This document shows, one piece after another, positions 55,698-64,000 of a stretch of DNA of 64,000 bases. Source of the stretch: Ornithinimicrobium flavum (lineage in GTDB: Bacteria; Actinomycetota; Actinomycetes; Actinomycetales; Dermatophilaceae). A program made the translations under genes and the position numbers. The stretch lies in the NCBI RefSeq assembly GCF_004526345.1, contig NZ_CP038213.1, positions 2,914,001 to 2,978,000 on the forward strand, written 5' to 3'. Below the pieces are notes generated by a model. The model did no database searches and was not told the DNA's origin. It worked only from the letters and a program-made list of their open reading frames with translations. Numbering within the stretch: position 1 is the stretch's first letter; each line of letters opens with the position of its first letter.

Positions 55698-56806
55698 GAC
55701 CGCCTCCCCGCGAAGGCCAGCGCCGCCGCCCCGAGCAGGCCCAGCCCGGCGTAGCCCGCCGTGCGGAACATCTCGGCCAGCCGGGCGGTGGGCACGATCG
55801 GGTCCGGCGGCAGGCCGTAGACCTCCGGCTCGTCCAGCAGCAGGAAGACCGAGCCGGTGCCGCCGACGCCGTCGTCCTCGTTCGCCCCGTAGAGCCGGGC
55901 CTCGGTGAAGCCCTGGTCGTGCAGCTGCGCGACGCGGGTCCGCGCGGCCGCCACCATCTCCTCGTGCGTGCCGAAGCGGATCGAGGTCGTCGGGCAGGTC
56001 TGCGCGCAGGCCGGCGTCTGGTCGTCGGTGAGCCGGTCGTAGCACAGGGTGCACTTCTGGGCGACACCAACGGAGGGGACGTGCCCGTCGTCGCGCACGG
56101 AGACGGCGGAGTCGCTGCGGCGCTCGATGACGCCGAACGGGCAGGCCCCGACGCAGTAGCCGCACCCGTTGCACACGTCCGCCTGCACCACCACCGTGCC
56201 GTGCTCGCTGCGGAAGAGCGCGCCGGTCGGGCAGACGTCCAGGCAGCCGGCGTGGGTGCAGTGCTTGCACACGTCCGAGGCCATCAGCCAACGGAACTCC
56301 GGCAGCGGCCCGACCATCGGGGTGCCGTCCACGGTCGTCGCGCCCTCGGTCGGGGGCTGCGGTGCTCCCCCGCCGACACCCGCCAGCAGGTCGCGCAGGT
56401 CCGGCCCGTGACCCTCGACCGGGGCGGGCAGGGTGCCGTAGCCCGCCGGGGCGCCGCCCGACGGGGAGGGAGGGTGCGCCGGTGCCCCGACCCCCGGCAT
56501 ACCCAGGTCCACCAGGCGACGGCCCGACTCGCGGGCGGCGGCGATGCGCTCCTGCGTCTGCTCGACGAAGGCGACGTGCCGCCAGGTGCTGGCACCCAGG
56601 TCGCCGGTGTTGTCGTAGGAGTTGGCGCTCAGCCCGAGGCCGTCCATCGGCAGGGCGTTCCACTCCTTGCACGCCACCTCGCAGGCCTTGCACCCGATAC
56701 AGATCGAGGTGTCGGTGAAGAAGCCCTTGCGCGCGGGCGGGTGCTGCCACCCGGCGTCGGGGGCGGGGTCGGTGGGTCCCGCGAGCTGGCGGGCGAGGTA
56801 GCCCAT
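55694..56806 (-). CDS. Formate dehydrogenase iron-sulfur subunit
   Basis: A 370-residue electron-transfer protein. Four [4Fe-4S] cysteine clusters are visible: CIGCKACEVACKEWN, CKHCTHAGCLDVCPTG, CNGCGYCVGACPFGV, and CTLCYDRLTDDQTPACAQTC. An unusual insert of Pro/Gly-rich residues (about 105-170) splits the first two clusters. A hydrophobic helix at the C-terminus (AGLGLLGAAALAFAGRR) may anchor it. The ATG at 56806 follows the catalytic-subunit stop directly with no spacer. Confidence 0.93.
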   Translation of the reverse strand: MGYLARQLAGPTDPAPDAGWQHPPARKGFFTDTSICIGCKACEVACKEWNALPMDGLGLSANSYDNTGDLGASTWRHVAFVEQTQERIAAARESGRRLVDLGMPGVGAPAHPPSPSGGAPAGYGTLPAPVEGHGPDLRDLLAGVGGGAPQPPTEGATTVDGTPMVGPLPEFRWLMASDVCKHCTHAGCLDVCPTGALFRSEHGTVVVQADVCNGCGYCVGACPFGVIERRSDSAVSVRDDGHVPSVGVAQKCTLCYDRLTDDQTPACAQTCPTTSIRFGTHEEMVAAARTRVAQLHDQGFTEARLYGANEDDGVGGTGSVFLLLDEPEVYGLPPDPIVPTARLAEMFRTAGYAGLGLLGAAALAFAGRRS

Positions 56807-59800
56807 CTACCGCTCTCCTTCGTCGGGTGCGTCGTCGTCCGGTGCGTCGTCCGGTTGGTCGTCGTCGGGTCGGGGTGCGGTCGCGGCGCGCCGGGCGGCC
56901 AGCTCCGGCGCCACCTCGTCGACCCGCTCGTTGGCGGTCTCGGCGGTGCTCCCGGCGCGCGACTGGTAGTCCGCGACCAGGCGCATCAGCTCCTCGCCGT
57001 GGGGCCGGCGCCCGGGCCGGATGTCGCAGGAGCCGACCTTGGACTCCTGGATGTGCACGTTGGGGTCGAGCACCACCCCGAGCAGGTCGTTGGCCGAGTC
57101 GCCCTCGACGACCGCGTCGCGCCCGACGCCCCAGTGGTAGGGCAGGCCGATCTGGTGGACGGTGCGGCCCCCGATGGTCAGCGGCCGGACCCGGTCGGTG
57201 ACCAGCACGCGCGTCTCGATGGCGCTGCGCGCGGAGATGATCGTCGCCCAGCCGCCGTTCTCCAGGCCGCGCTCCTGCGCCAGCTCGCGGGACACCTCGC
57301 AGAACATCTCGGGCTGCAGCTCGGACAGGTAGGGCAGCCACCGGCTCATCCCGCCCGCGGTGTGGTGCTCGGTGAGCCGGTAGGTGGTGAAGACGTAGGG
57401 GTAGACGTCGTGGCCCGGCTCCTGCCCCGAGGGGCTCCACAGGTTGTCCTTGCGTGCGAAGACCAGCCGGCTGGGGTTGCGCTGCTGGGCGTAGAGCGGG
57501 TTGCGGACCGGCGACTCCTGGGCCTCGTAGTGGGTGGGCAGCGGCCCGTCCACCATCCCCTTGGGCGCGAAGAGCCAGCCCTTGCCGTCGGCCTGCATGA
57601 TGAAGGGGTCGTCCCCGGCGATCGCGGCGGGGCCGCCGACGTCGGCGTCCGGGCGGAAGCTCGGGTGGCGGTCCACCGGGAAGTCCGGCACGTCCTTGCC
57701 GGTCCAGCGCCCCGCCTCCTCGTCCCACCAGACGTACTTCTTCCGCTCGCTCCACGGCCTGCCCTGAGGGTCGGCGGAGGCGCGGTTGTAGAGGATGCGC
57801 CGGTTCATCGGCCAGACCCAGCCCCACTCGGCCGCGGTCTCGTCCTGCTCCTGCCCGGGCACCCGGTTCTTGGAGCGGTTCACCCCGCCGGCGAAGACGC
57901 CGCTGTAGATCCAGCAGCCGCCGGAGGTGCTGCCGTCGGCCTTCATCTCCGCGAAGGAGCTGAGCGGCTCGCCGGCCCGGTCGCCGGTGAGGTGGACGCC
58001 GTTGATCTCAAGCAGGACCGCCTCGGCGTCGACCTCGCCGTGCTCGTCGCGGGGGTAGTCCCAGGTCATGTCGAGCACCGGACGGTCACGTTCGTCGGTC
58101 GAGCCCGCCAGCCGGGCGCGGATCCGCACCCCGAGCTCGTGGTAGAAGTCCAGCTCGCTCTGGGCGTCCCCTGGCGGCTGCACGGCCTGGTGGCGCCACT
58201 GCAGCATGCGCTGCGTCTGGGTGAAGGTGCCCGACTTCTCGGCGTAGCTGGCGGCCGGGAAGAAGAAGACTTCCGTCCCGATGTCCTCGGTGCGCAGCTC
58301 GCCGGTGGCGATCTCCGGGGAGTCCTTCCAGAAGGTGGCGGTCTCGATGAGCTGCAGGTCGCGCACGACGAGCCACTTCAGCTGCCCCAGCGCCATCCGC
58401 TGCATCCGCGCGTGCGCCGAGCCCACCGCGGGGTTCTGCCCGACGACGAAGTAGCCCTCGACCTCGCCGTCGAGCATCGCCATCGTCGTCTGGTAGGTGC
58501 CGTGGGCGCCCGTGAGACGCGGGAGGTAGTCGAAGCAGAAGTCGTTCTCCGGCGTGGCTGCCTCGCCGAACCAGGCCTTGAGCAGGTTGGCGGTGTAGGC
58601 GTCGGCGTTGGTCCAGAAGCCCTTCTGCAGCGGGGAGGAGATGGTCGCGAGGTACTCCGTCAGCGAGTCGTGCTCACCGGCCATCGGCATCGGCAGGTAG
58701 CCGGGCAGCAGGTTGAACAAGGTCGGGATGTCGGTGGAGCCCTGGATGCTGGCGTGCCCGCGCAGGGCCATGATGCCGCCGCCGGGACGACCCATGTTGC
58801 CCAGAAGCAGCTGCAGGATCGCGGCCGTCCGGATGAACTGCGCTCCCAGGCTGTGCTGGGTCCACCCCAGCGCGTAGGCGAAGCAGGTGGTGCGCTCCCG
58901 GCCCGAGTTCTCGGTGATGGCGCGCGCCACCTCGTGGAACTGCTCGACGGGTATGCCGCACATGTCCCGGACCAGCTCGGGGGTGTAGCGGGCGTAGTGC
59001 CGCCTGAGGATCTGGAAGACCGTGCGGGGGTGCTGCAGGCTCTCGTCCCGCACCACCTTCGCGTGCTCCAGGGCCGCACCGGCGGCTCCCAGCTCGTGAC
59101 CGCCGGCGCGGGCCCGGTCCTCCGACCCCTCGTCGTCCCCGGCCGGGGCGTCGACGGTGTCGTCCGAGCCCGACGCGTCCTCGTCCTCGCGGGACTCGTA
59201 GGCCCAGGAAGAGGTGTCGTAGGCCCCCGTCTGCGGGTCGTAGCCGGAGAAGAGCCCGTCGAGGTCCTCGGTGTCGGCGAAGTCCTCGGTGATGAGGGTC
59301 GCGGCGTTGGTGTAGGCGACGACGTAGTCGTGGAAGTAGAGGTCGTTGCTCAGGACGTGGTTGATGAGGGCACCGAGCAGCACCACGTCGGTGCCGGCCC
59401 GCACCGGGACGTGCGTGTCAGCGATCGCCGAGGTGCGGGTGAAGCGCGGGTCGATATGGATGATTCGCGCGCCGCGGGCCTTGGCCTCGAAGACCCACTG
59501 GAAGCCCACCGGGTGGCACTCGGCCATGTTGGAGCCCTGGATCACCACGCAGTCGGCGTTGGCCATGTCCTGGAGGGACTGGGTGGCGCCGCCGCGGCCG
59601 AACGAGGTCCCCAGACTGGGGACCGTGGAGCTGTGTCATATCCGCGCCTGGTTCTCGATCTGGATCGCCCCCGTCGCCGTGTACAACTTCTTCATGAGGT
59701 AGTTCTCCTCGTTGTCGAGGGTGGCTCCCCCGAGCGAGGCGATCCCCATGGTGCGGCGGACGCGCCGACCCTTGTCGTCCACGTCCTGCCAGGTGTTGCG

Positions 59801-60214
59801 GCGGGACTCGACGTAACGGTCGGCGACCATGTCGATGGCGGTGTCCAGGTCGATCGTGCGCCACTGCGTGGCGCCGGGCGCGCGGTAGAGGACGGAGGTC
59901 TGCCGGGTCGGTGAGTTGACGAGCTGCTCGCTGGCGGCCCCCTTGGGGCACAGCCGGCCCCGGCTGATCGGCGAGTCGGGGTCGCCCTCGATCTGCACGA
60001 TCTTCTCGTCGGAGACGAAGACCTTCTGCCCGCAGCCCACGGCGCAGTAGGGGCAGACGCTCTGCACGACGCGGTCGGCGGTCGTGGTCCGCGGCTCGAT
60101 CTCGCGGGTGCGCCGGGACGTCACCGCCGCCCCCCGCCCGAGCAGGTCGCCCGAGGCCAGCTGCCGCAGCACCGGCCACCCCAGGAAGGTCGAGTCCTTG
60201 CGTGCCACCCTCAC
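56807..60214 (-). CDS. Selenocysteine formate dehydrogenase, catalytic subunit
   Basis: A molybdopterin enzyme of 1,135 residues. The N-terminal [4Fe-4S] site is CPYCAVGCGQKVF then GRLCPKG. At codon 193 an in-frame TGA (59638-59636) lies in the context NQARI-TGA-HSSTVPSLGTSFGRGG, the position of the Sec residue in E. coli FdnG. A SECIS-like hairpin follows 11 bases later. After that come MAECHPVGFQWVFEAKARGA, IIHIDPRFTRTSAIA and DYPRDEH. No twin-arginine signal is seen. Start: GTG 60214, six bases after GAGAGG. A -10 TACGGT at 60253-60248. It would oxidise formate to CO2 and pass electrons to the Fe-S subunit. Confidence 0.92.
59606..59638 (-). promoter_or_regulatory. Selenocysteine codon and SECIS-like hairpin
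   Basis: TGA at 59638-59636, an 11-base spacer, then a perfect 7-bp stem with arms GGTCCCC (59624-59618) and GGGGACC (59612-59606) closing a 5-base loop AGTCT. In E. coli fdhF/fdnG the SECIS stem also starts about 11 bases after UGA and needs a GU in the loop, as here. Confidence 0.85.
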
Positions 60215-60311
60215 CAACCACCTCTCGACGCGGACGTGATCTGGCTCACCGTAGCCGCCCGCACCGCATACCGTCAGGCGAACCGCCTCCGTGCCCCGGG
60301 GCGGGGTCGTC

Positions 60312-60908
60312 TCACCCGCCGTCGGGACGCCCCAGGCCCTCCTCGGCGCTGAGCAGGACGACCTGCCAGACCTTCCTGCCGTCCTGAGGCTCGGCCCTCG
60401 CCCGGTCCTTGGCCCGGGCGAGCACCTCGCGGAACTCCTCCCCCACGGCCTCCATCTCCTCCTCCGTGAGCTCGAGGGTCGTGGACGCCAGCTGCGCCCG
60501 CGCGACGGGGTCGCGCCCGGCGGCCCACTCCGGGGCCCACGCCAGCACCCGCCGGAGCAGGTCCTGCAGGTCCAGGCCCTCCTGGTCGACGAACGCCCGG
60601 ATCGCCGCCTCCTCCTCGGCCGAGACGGGGGCGTCGGGGTGGTCGAGGCCGAAGCTTGACCCGGTGAGGACCCACACCCGGTCCCGACGGTCGCGGGCCA
60701 GCTCGGGAGCCTCGCGGATCATCCCCGCCGCCGCCAGCCGGCGCAGGTGGAAGCTGACGGAGTTGGCCGCGACGTCGAGCCGCTCGGCGAGGTCGGTGGC
60801 CCGCATGGGGTCTCCCGACCGCATCAGCCGGACGATCCGGCGACGCAGCGGGTGCGTCAGCGCCTTGAGCATGGGCGAGGTCATGGGGACGGGTTGCGGC
60901 AGGCTCAC
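60312..60908 (-). CDS. ArsR-type winged-helix regulator
   Basis: A 198-residue regulator from GTG 60908, with TAAACT six bases upstream (leaderless). The N-terminal winged helix is complete: ALTHPLRRRIVRLMRSGDPM, ATDLAERLDVAANSVSFHLR and RLAAAGMIREAPELARDRRD. The C-terminal 100 residues are a helical domain with an acidic centre (ELTEEEMEAVGEEFREVL), a form found in MFS-linked regulators of actinobacteria. It lies divergent from the MFS exporter across 58 bases holding a triple repeat, so it most likely represses that exporter and itself. Confidence 0.9.
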   Translation of the reverse strand: MSLPQPVPMTSPMLKALTHPLRRRIVRLMRSGDPMRATDLAERLDVAANSVSFHLRRLAAAGMIREAPELARDRRDRVWVLTGSSFGLDHPDAPVSAEEEAAIRAFVDQEGLDLQDLLRRVLAWAPEWAAGRDPVARAQLASTTLELTEEEMEAVGEEFREVLARAKDRARAEPQDGRKVWQVVLLSAEEGLGRPDGG

Positions 60909-60930
60909 GAGAGAAGTTTAGCAAGAGGTA

Positions 60931-60965
60931 TTGCGCAACTAAAGTTGCGCAACTATCGTTGCGGG
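60931..60965. promoter_or_regulatory. Triple TTGCGCAAC operator over two divergent leaderless promoters
   Basis: TTGCGCAAC at 60931-60939, GTTGCGCAAC at 60944-60953 (a perfect palindrome) and GTTGCGGG at 60958-60965 recur every 14 bases. Plus-strand promoter: -35 TTGCGC (60931-60936), 17-base spacer, -10 TATCGT (60954-60959), 7 bases to ATG 60967. Minus-strand promoter: -35 TTTAGT (60943-60938), 17-base spacer, -10 TAAACT (60920-60915), 6 bases to GTG 60908. Both are covered by the repeats. Confidence 0.8.
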
Positions 60966-60966
60966 T

Positions 60967-62265
60967 ATGACGCACACGACCACCGCCCCGGCTCCGAGCG
61001 GCTCCCCCGTCCCGCCGGAGACCGAGCGCCCCGCACCCGCCCCCTCGCTCTGGCGCGACCGGGGCTACCTCGCCTGGCTCGCCAGCGACACCAGCTCGGC
61101 CCTCGCCTCCTCCGTGCAGGGCTTCGTCCTGCCGCTCGTCGTGCTGCTGCTCACCGGGGACCCCGCCGTCGCCGGGAGCGTGGCCGCGCTCGGGCTGGCC
61201 GCCCGGGTCCTCACCACCATCGTCGGCGGGGTGCTGGCCGACCGGCACGACCTGCGCCGCCTCATGATCCTCGGCGGCGCCCTGGGTGCCGTGGTGCTCA
61301 CGCTCATGGCCCTGGCGTATGCCGCGGGGCTCGGCGTCCTGGCCCTGGCGGCCCTCAACGTCGTGGCCGGGGTGCGGTCGGGCCTGTTCGGGAGCGCCTC
61401 GAACGCCGCCCTCCGGCAGGCGGTCCCGGCCGGCCTGCTGCCGCGGGCGATGAGCGCGAACCAGGGGCGCGACGCCGCGCTGGCCATGGGCGGAGGTCCG
61501 CTCGGCGGCCTGCTGCTGGGCCTGGGCCCGGTCGTCGCGCTGGGCGCGGCCGCGGGCGCGCACCTGCTGGCGGCGCTGTCCGCACTGGGCCTGCGCGGGT
61601 CCTTCGCGCCGGTGGCCCGGCCCGAGGGGCACCGCGCCTCGATGCGGAGGGAGGCGGCCGAGGGGCTGCGCTGGCTCTGGCGCCAGCCCGTGCTGCGGAC
61701 CATCGCGCTGGTCGCCGCGGTCCTCAACCTCGGCCTCAACGCCGCGCTCACCACCGTCCTCTACTCCTTCGGGGCGCAGGGGGTGTCACCGGGACGGCTC
61801 GGGCTGGTCTCCCTGGCGCTGGGCGTGGGCATGCTCCTCGGCTCGCTCGTCGCCGGCACCCTGGTCGACCGCCTGCCGACCGGCTGGGTCGCGGCCGGCG
61901 GCCTGGCCTGGCTGGCGGCCTCGGTCGCCGTCCTGCCGTGGCTGCCAGGCTTCTGGCCCACCCTGGTCGTGCTGGGCCTGGGCACCGTGGCCGCGCCGGC
62001 GATCAACGCCGGGGTGCTGGGCTACCTGATGCACGTGACCCCCCGCGCGGTCCTCGGAAGGGTGTCGAGCGCGATCGAGCTGCTCTCCGCCGGGGCGGTC
62101 CCGCTGGCACCCGTGGTCGCGGGCCTGGGGCTGGCGACCGTCGGGCTGCGGGGGACCCTGCTCGTCAGCGCCGGCTGCTGCCTCCTCGCCCTGGTCCTGG
62201 TCCTCGCCGGCCGGGACGTCCGCCGGCTCCCCCGGCCCGCGCAGTGGGGCGCTGCGCCGGAGTGA
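60967..62265 (+). CDS. MFS exporter
   Basis: A 432-residue MFS protein with twelve predicted helices from about residue 35. Motif A-like ADRHDLRRLMILGG lies in the loop between helices 2 and 3, SGLFGSASNAALRQAVP near residue 150, and GLVSLALGVGMLLGSLVAGT in the second half. The first 30 residues are a Thr/Pro-rich tail. It resembles macrolide/multidrug efflux proteins of the enterobactin-exporter type. The ATG is 7 bases after TATCGT. Expression is presumably relieved when the ArsR-type regulator leaves the operator; ligand unknown. Confidence 0.88.
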   Translation: MTHTTTAPAPSGSPVPPETERPAPAPSLWRDRGYLAWLASDTSSALASSVQGFVLPLVVLLLTGDPAVAGSVAALGLAARVLTTIVGGVLADRHDLRRLMILGGALGAVVLTLMALAYAAGLGVLALAALNVVAGVRSGLFGSASNAALRQAVPAGLLPRAMSANQGRDAALAMGGGPLGGLLLGLGPVVALGAAAGAHLLAALSALGLRGSFAPVARPEGHRASMRREAAEGLRWLWRQPVLRTIALVAAVLNLGLNAALTTVLYSFGAQGVSPGRLGLVSLALGVGMLLGSLVAGTLVDRLPTGWVAAGGLAWLAASVAVLPWLPGFWPTLVVLGLGTVAAPAINAGVLGYLMHVTPRAVLGRVSSAIELLSAGAVPLAPVVAGLGLATVGLRGTLLVSAGCCLLALVLVLAGRDVRRLPRPAQWGAAPE

Positions 62266-62366
62266 GCCTCCGGGAAGCGCCGGTGTGACGGGGCAGACAG
62301 CCCGCCGCCCTTGTGCGCTGCGGGAGCCGGGTGTGTGCTGGAGGCACGGCATACGGAGGGATTCCC

Positions 62367-62651
62367 ATGCGCTACCTGGTCGTCTACGAGTCGGCGTTCG
62401 GCAACACCCGGGAGGTGGCCGAGGCGGTGGCCGCGGGGCTCGGCGGGGAGGCGGAGGTGGTCGACGTCGGCGCCACTCCCCCGCTCGCCGGGCTGGACGT
62501 GGACCTGCTGGTCGTCGGCGGGCCGACGCTGCGGGCCCTGGGGTGCACCCTGGTAGCCGACCCGGAGAAGTTCTGGGTGCACGGTGACCGGGGGCCGCTG
62601 CTCGACGGTGAGGTGGAGCGGGCCCGGCAGTGGGGTGCCGGCCTGCGGTGA
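62367..62651 (+). pseudogene. Flavodoxin with an internal deletion
   Basis: The 94-residue product starts MRYLVVYESAFGNTREVAEA, a flavodoxin FMN-phosphate loop, and ends FWVHGDRGPLLDGEVERARQW, the C-terminus of flavodoxin-family proteins. The middle is too short: after LLVVGGPTLRALG, where a further 50-60 residues with the isoalloxazine loop are expected, it jumps to CTLVADPEKFWV. The frame is open throughout, so the cut is in frame. GGAGGG lies six bases before ATG 62367. Probably inactive, or a small protein of new function. Confidence 0.6.
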
Positions 62652-62746
62652 GCGTGCGCCGCGGGTGATGCAGGGCGGGCGGGACCCTGGTGCCGCCGGC
62701 GTCCGGTGGGACGATGCAGAGACCCGTCGGGCAGGGAGGACACCAC

Positions 62747-63628
62747 ATGACCGTCTCCACCAGCACCCGCACCCTGGCGGTCCCGGGGGCCGCCGTCGTC
62801 TACGACGTGCACGGGCCCCTGCCGCCGACGGACCGGCCCCCGCTGCTGATGATCGGCCAGCCGATGGACGCGAGCGGGTTCAGGGCGCTGAGGTCCTTCT
62901 TCCCGGACCGCACCGTGGTGACCTACGACCCCCGTGGGCTGGGTCGCAGCACCCGCGAGGACGGTCGGACCGACCACGACCCCCAGCAGCACGCCGAGGA
63001 CCTGCACCACCTGGTGAACGCCCTCGGCTGCGGCCCCGTGGAGGTCTTCGCCAGCAGCGGGGGCGCGGTGGACGGGCTCGCCCTGGTGACGGCATACCCC
63101 CAGGACGTCCTGGTGCTCGTCGCTCACGAACCTCCCCTCACCCACCTGCTGCCCGACGCCGAGGGGGTCGGGCGGGCCGAGCAGGACATCGCTCGCGCCT
63201 ACCAGGAGGGCGGGTTCGGCCCCGGGATGGCCAGGTTCATCGACTACACGTCCTGGGAGGGTGAGCTGACGCAGGACTACTTCGACCGGCCCGCGCCGGA
63301 CCCCGTGGCCTACGGTCTTCCGGCCGGGGACGACGGCTCCCGCGACGACCCCCTGCTCTCGGGCGCCTCGGACAGCGTCACCGCGTGGACGCCGGACGTC
63401 GACACCCTCTCGGCCTCCGGGGTGAGGATCGTGGTGGCGGCCGGGGAGGAGTCGGCCCGTCAGGTCACGGGCCGGTCGGCGGAGGCGGTCGCGACCCGGC
63501 TGGGCCTGCCGCTGACGATCTTCCCGAGCCACCACGGCGGCTTCCTGGGCGGGGAGCTCGGGTGGGCCGGTCAGCCCGAGGCCTTCGCGGCCCGGCTCCG
63601 GGAGGTGCTCGACGCGTCCGGGCCGTGA
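62747..63628 (+). CDS. Alpha/beta hydrolase
   Basis: A 293-residue hydrolase. Beta-strand and oxyanion region LLMIGQPMDASGFRALRSFF, RTVVTYDPRGLGRSTR, nucleophile elbow VEVFASSGGAVDGLALV with Ser (in the form SSGG), acid in the VRIVVAAGEESA region and the catalytic His in IFPSHHGGFLGGE. GGGAGGA is six bases before ATG 62747. An epoxide hydrolase-like or esterase function is possible; substrate unknown. Confidence 0.88.
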   Translation: MTVSTSTRTLAVPGAAVVYDVHGPLPPTDRPPLLMIGQPMDASGFRALRSFFPDRTVVTYDPRGLGRSTREDGRTDHDPQQHAEDLHHLVNALGCGPVEVFASSGGAVDGLALVTAYPQDVLVLVAHEPPLTHLLPDAEGVGRAEQDIARAYQEGGFGPGMARFIDYTSWEGELTQDYFDRPAPDPVAYGLPAGDDGSRDDPLLSGASDSVTAWTPDVDTLSASGVRIVVAAGEESARQVTGRSAEAVATRLGLPLTIFPSHHGGFLGGELGWAGQPEAFAARLREVLDASGP

Positions 63629-63661
63629 GCGCCGGGCGCCGGGGCCGGCTCGGCGGGCAGG

Positions 63662-63715
63662 GACGACGGTGCCGGCCCGGACGACGGTGCCGGCTCGGGC
63701 GACGGTGCCGGCCCG
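63662..63715. repeat. 18-base tandem repeats before the amidohydrolase
   Basis: gacgacggtgccggcccg, gacgacggtgccggctcg and ggcgacggtgccggcccg stand head to tail at 63662-63679, 63680-63697 and 63698-63715. The region 63629-63733 carries no gene. TAGGGT at 63720-63725 follows the repeats as a -10 box. Confidence 0.85.
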
Positions 63716-63733
63716 GGCGTAGGGTCGACCGGC

Positions 63734-64000
63734 ATGAGCCAGGTCCTCTTCCGCGGTGGCGTGCTGGTCGACGGGACGGGCGCCGAGCCGGCGCCCGGTG
63801 ACGTGCTGGTGGTGGACGGCCGGGTCGCGGCCGTCGGCCCCGATCTCCCGGTGCCGGACGACGCGCGGGTCGTGGACTGTGAGGGCGGGTTCGTGACGCC
63901 CGGGCTCATCGACTGCCACGTGCACTTCCTCTTCGAGCAGCCCACGATGCTGCAGGTCCTGCAGACGCCGTTCTCCCTCCCCTTCTACGAGGCTCTCGAC
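63734..64000 (+). CDS. Amidohydrolase family protein (5' part)
   Basis: The first 89 codons of a metal-dependent amidohydrolase, cut by the window end. It starts MSQVLFRGGVLVDGTGAEPA, and the metal site begins with VTPGLIDCHVHFLFEQPTML (His-X-His). TAGGGT lies 8 bases before ATG 63734, a leaderless promoter. It looks like the imidazolonepropionase/prolidase-like branch, but subclass and substrate cannot be told from this part. Confidence 0.85.
   Translation, partial: MSQVLFRGGVLVDGTGAEPAPGDVLVVDGRVAAVGPDLPVPDDARVVDCEGGFVTPGLIDCHVHFLFEQPTMLQVLQTPFSLPFYEALD

Noticed and set aside
55919..59914. A 1,331-codon open frame on the plus strand
   Set aside because: Antisense to the formate dehydrogenase genes, Gly/Ala/Val/Arg-rich and without domains.
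59636..60214. Formate dehydrogenase as two separate genes or a nonsense mutant
   Set aside because: The TGA is at the known Sec position, the downstream frame continues without a start signal, and a SECIS-like hairpin follows.
59700..60214. Twin-arginine signal on formate dehydrogenase
   Set aside because: The N-terminus has scattered arginines but no RR-x-phi-phi motif followed by a hydrophobic stretch.

Overview
The window is a stretch of chromosome from a very GC-rich actinobacterium. GC-ending codons dominate, GTG starts are common, and many start codons sit 6-8 bases behind a TAnnnT -10 box, the pattern of leaderless mRNAs. Gene content (menaquinone synthesis, a two-gene XPB helicase set, DUF3263, DUF302, DUF4031-Nudix, WXG100, an MprAB/PepD-like set, a selenocysteine formate dehydrogenase) would suit the Micrococcales, perhaps a relative of Intrasporangiaceae/Ornithinimicrobiaceae. 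No rRNA or tRNA gene is present, so the taxonomic placement is inference. I see no prophage, insertion sequence, CRISPR array or defence island.

Layout. 1-7.6 kb: a partial cNMP-binding/DUF294 protein; menaquinone genes menG, isochorismate synthase and menD with an MFS exporter and a GNAT gene in the same cluster; a FGGY sugar kinase. 7.7-13.9 kb: helicase-associated protein; a DUF6767-DUF302-thioredoxin operon behind a CsoR/CstR-type palindrome, with the DUF302 gene broken by an internal duplication; M13 peptidase; GPP34 protein. 13.9-21 kb: ABC-2 permease, SurA-like lipoprotein (frame break), polytopic GT-C-like protein, HMG-CoA lyase-like gene, XPB helicase. 21-24.8 kb: riboflavin operon ribD-ribE-ribBA-ribH with an FMN riboswitch. 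24.9-31 kb: response regulator, histidine kinase and HtrA protease in mprAB-pepD order, then a sulfolipid pair (sqdB, sqdX-like). 31-37.7 kb: HelD-like helicase, GT2, DoxX, HD hydrolase, AlkD-like protein, DUF4031-Nudix fusion, a 36-residue membrane protein, a lone WXG100 protein. 37.8-42.7 kb: groEL with two CIRCE sites, MBL-fold hydrolase (frame break), formate-tetrahydrofolate ligase, DUF3263. 42.7-48.1 kb: ung, SGNH hydrolase (frame break), HpcH-type aldolase, then a molybdate locus: HTH-Mop regulator, modA, modB, modC. 48.1-53 kb: a long inverted repeat, acyl-CoA dehydrogenase, SDR, a META-domain lipoprotein with two PH-domain membrane proteins, lactate dehydrogenase. 53-60.2 kb: OFA-family MFS transporter and a three-gene formate dehydrogenase whose catalytic subunit has an in-frame TGA followed by a SECIS-like hairpin. 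60.3-64 kb: ArsR regulator divergent from an MFS exporter across TTGCGCAAC repeats, an internally deleted flavodoxin, an alpha/beta hydrolase and the start of an amidohydrolase.

How it fits together. Formate dehydrogenase, a probable formate/oxalate carrier and formate-tetrahydrofolate ligase point to active formate use. Molybdate import would feed the dehydrogenase cofactor, and electrons could enter the menaquinone pool whose synthesis genes open the window. This link is inference; the genes are not contiguous. The most unusual local features are the selenocysteine codon, the duplicated and frame-broken DUF302 gene in a redox operon, six genes with one-base frame breaks in or near G/C runs, an uncatalogued 36-codon membrane-protein gene with its own leaderless promoter, and a long inverted repeat after modC.
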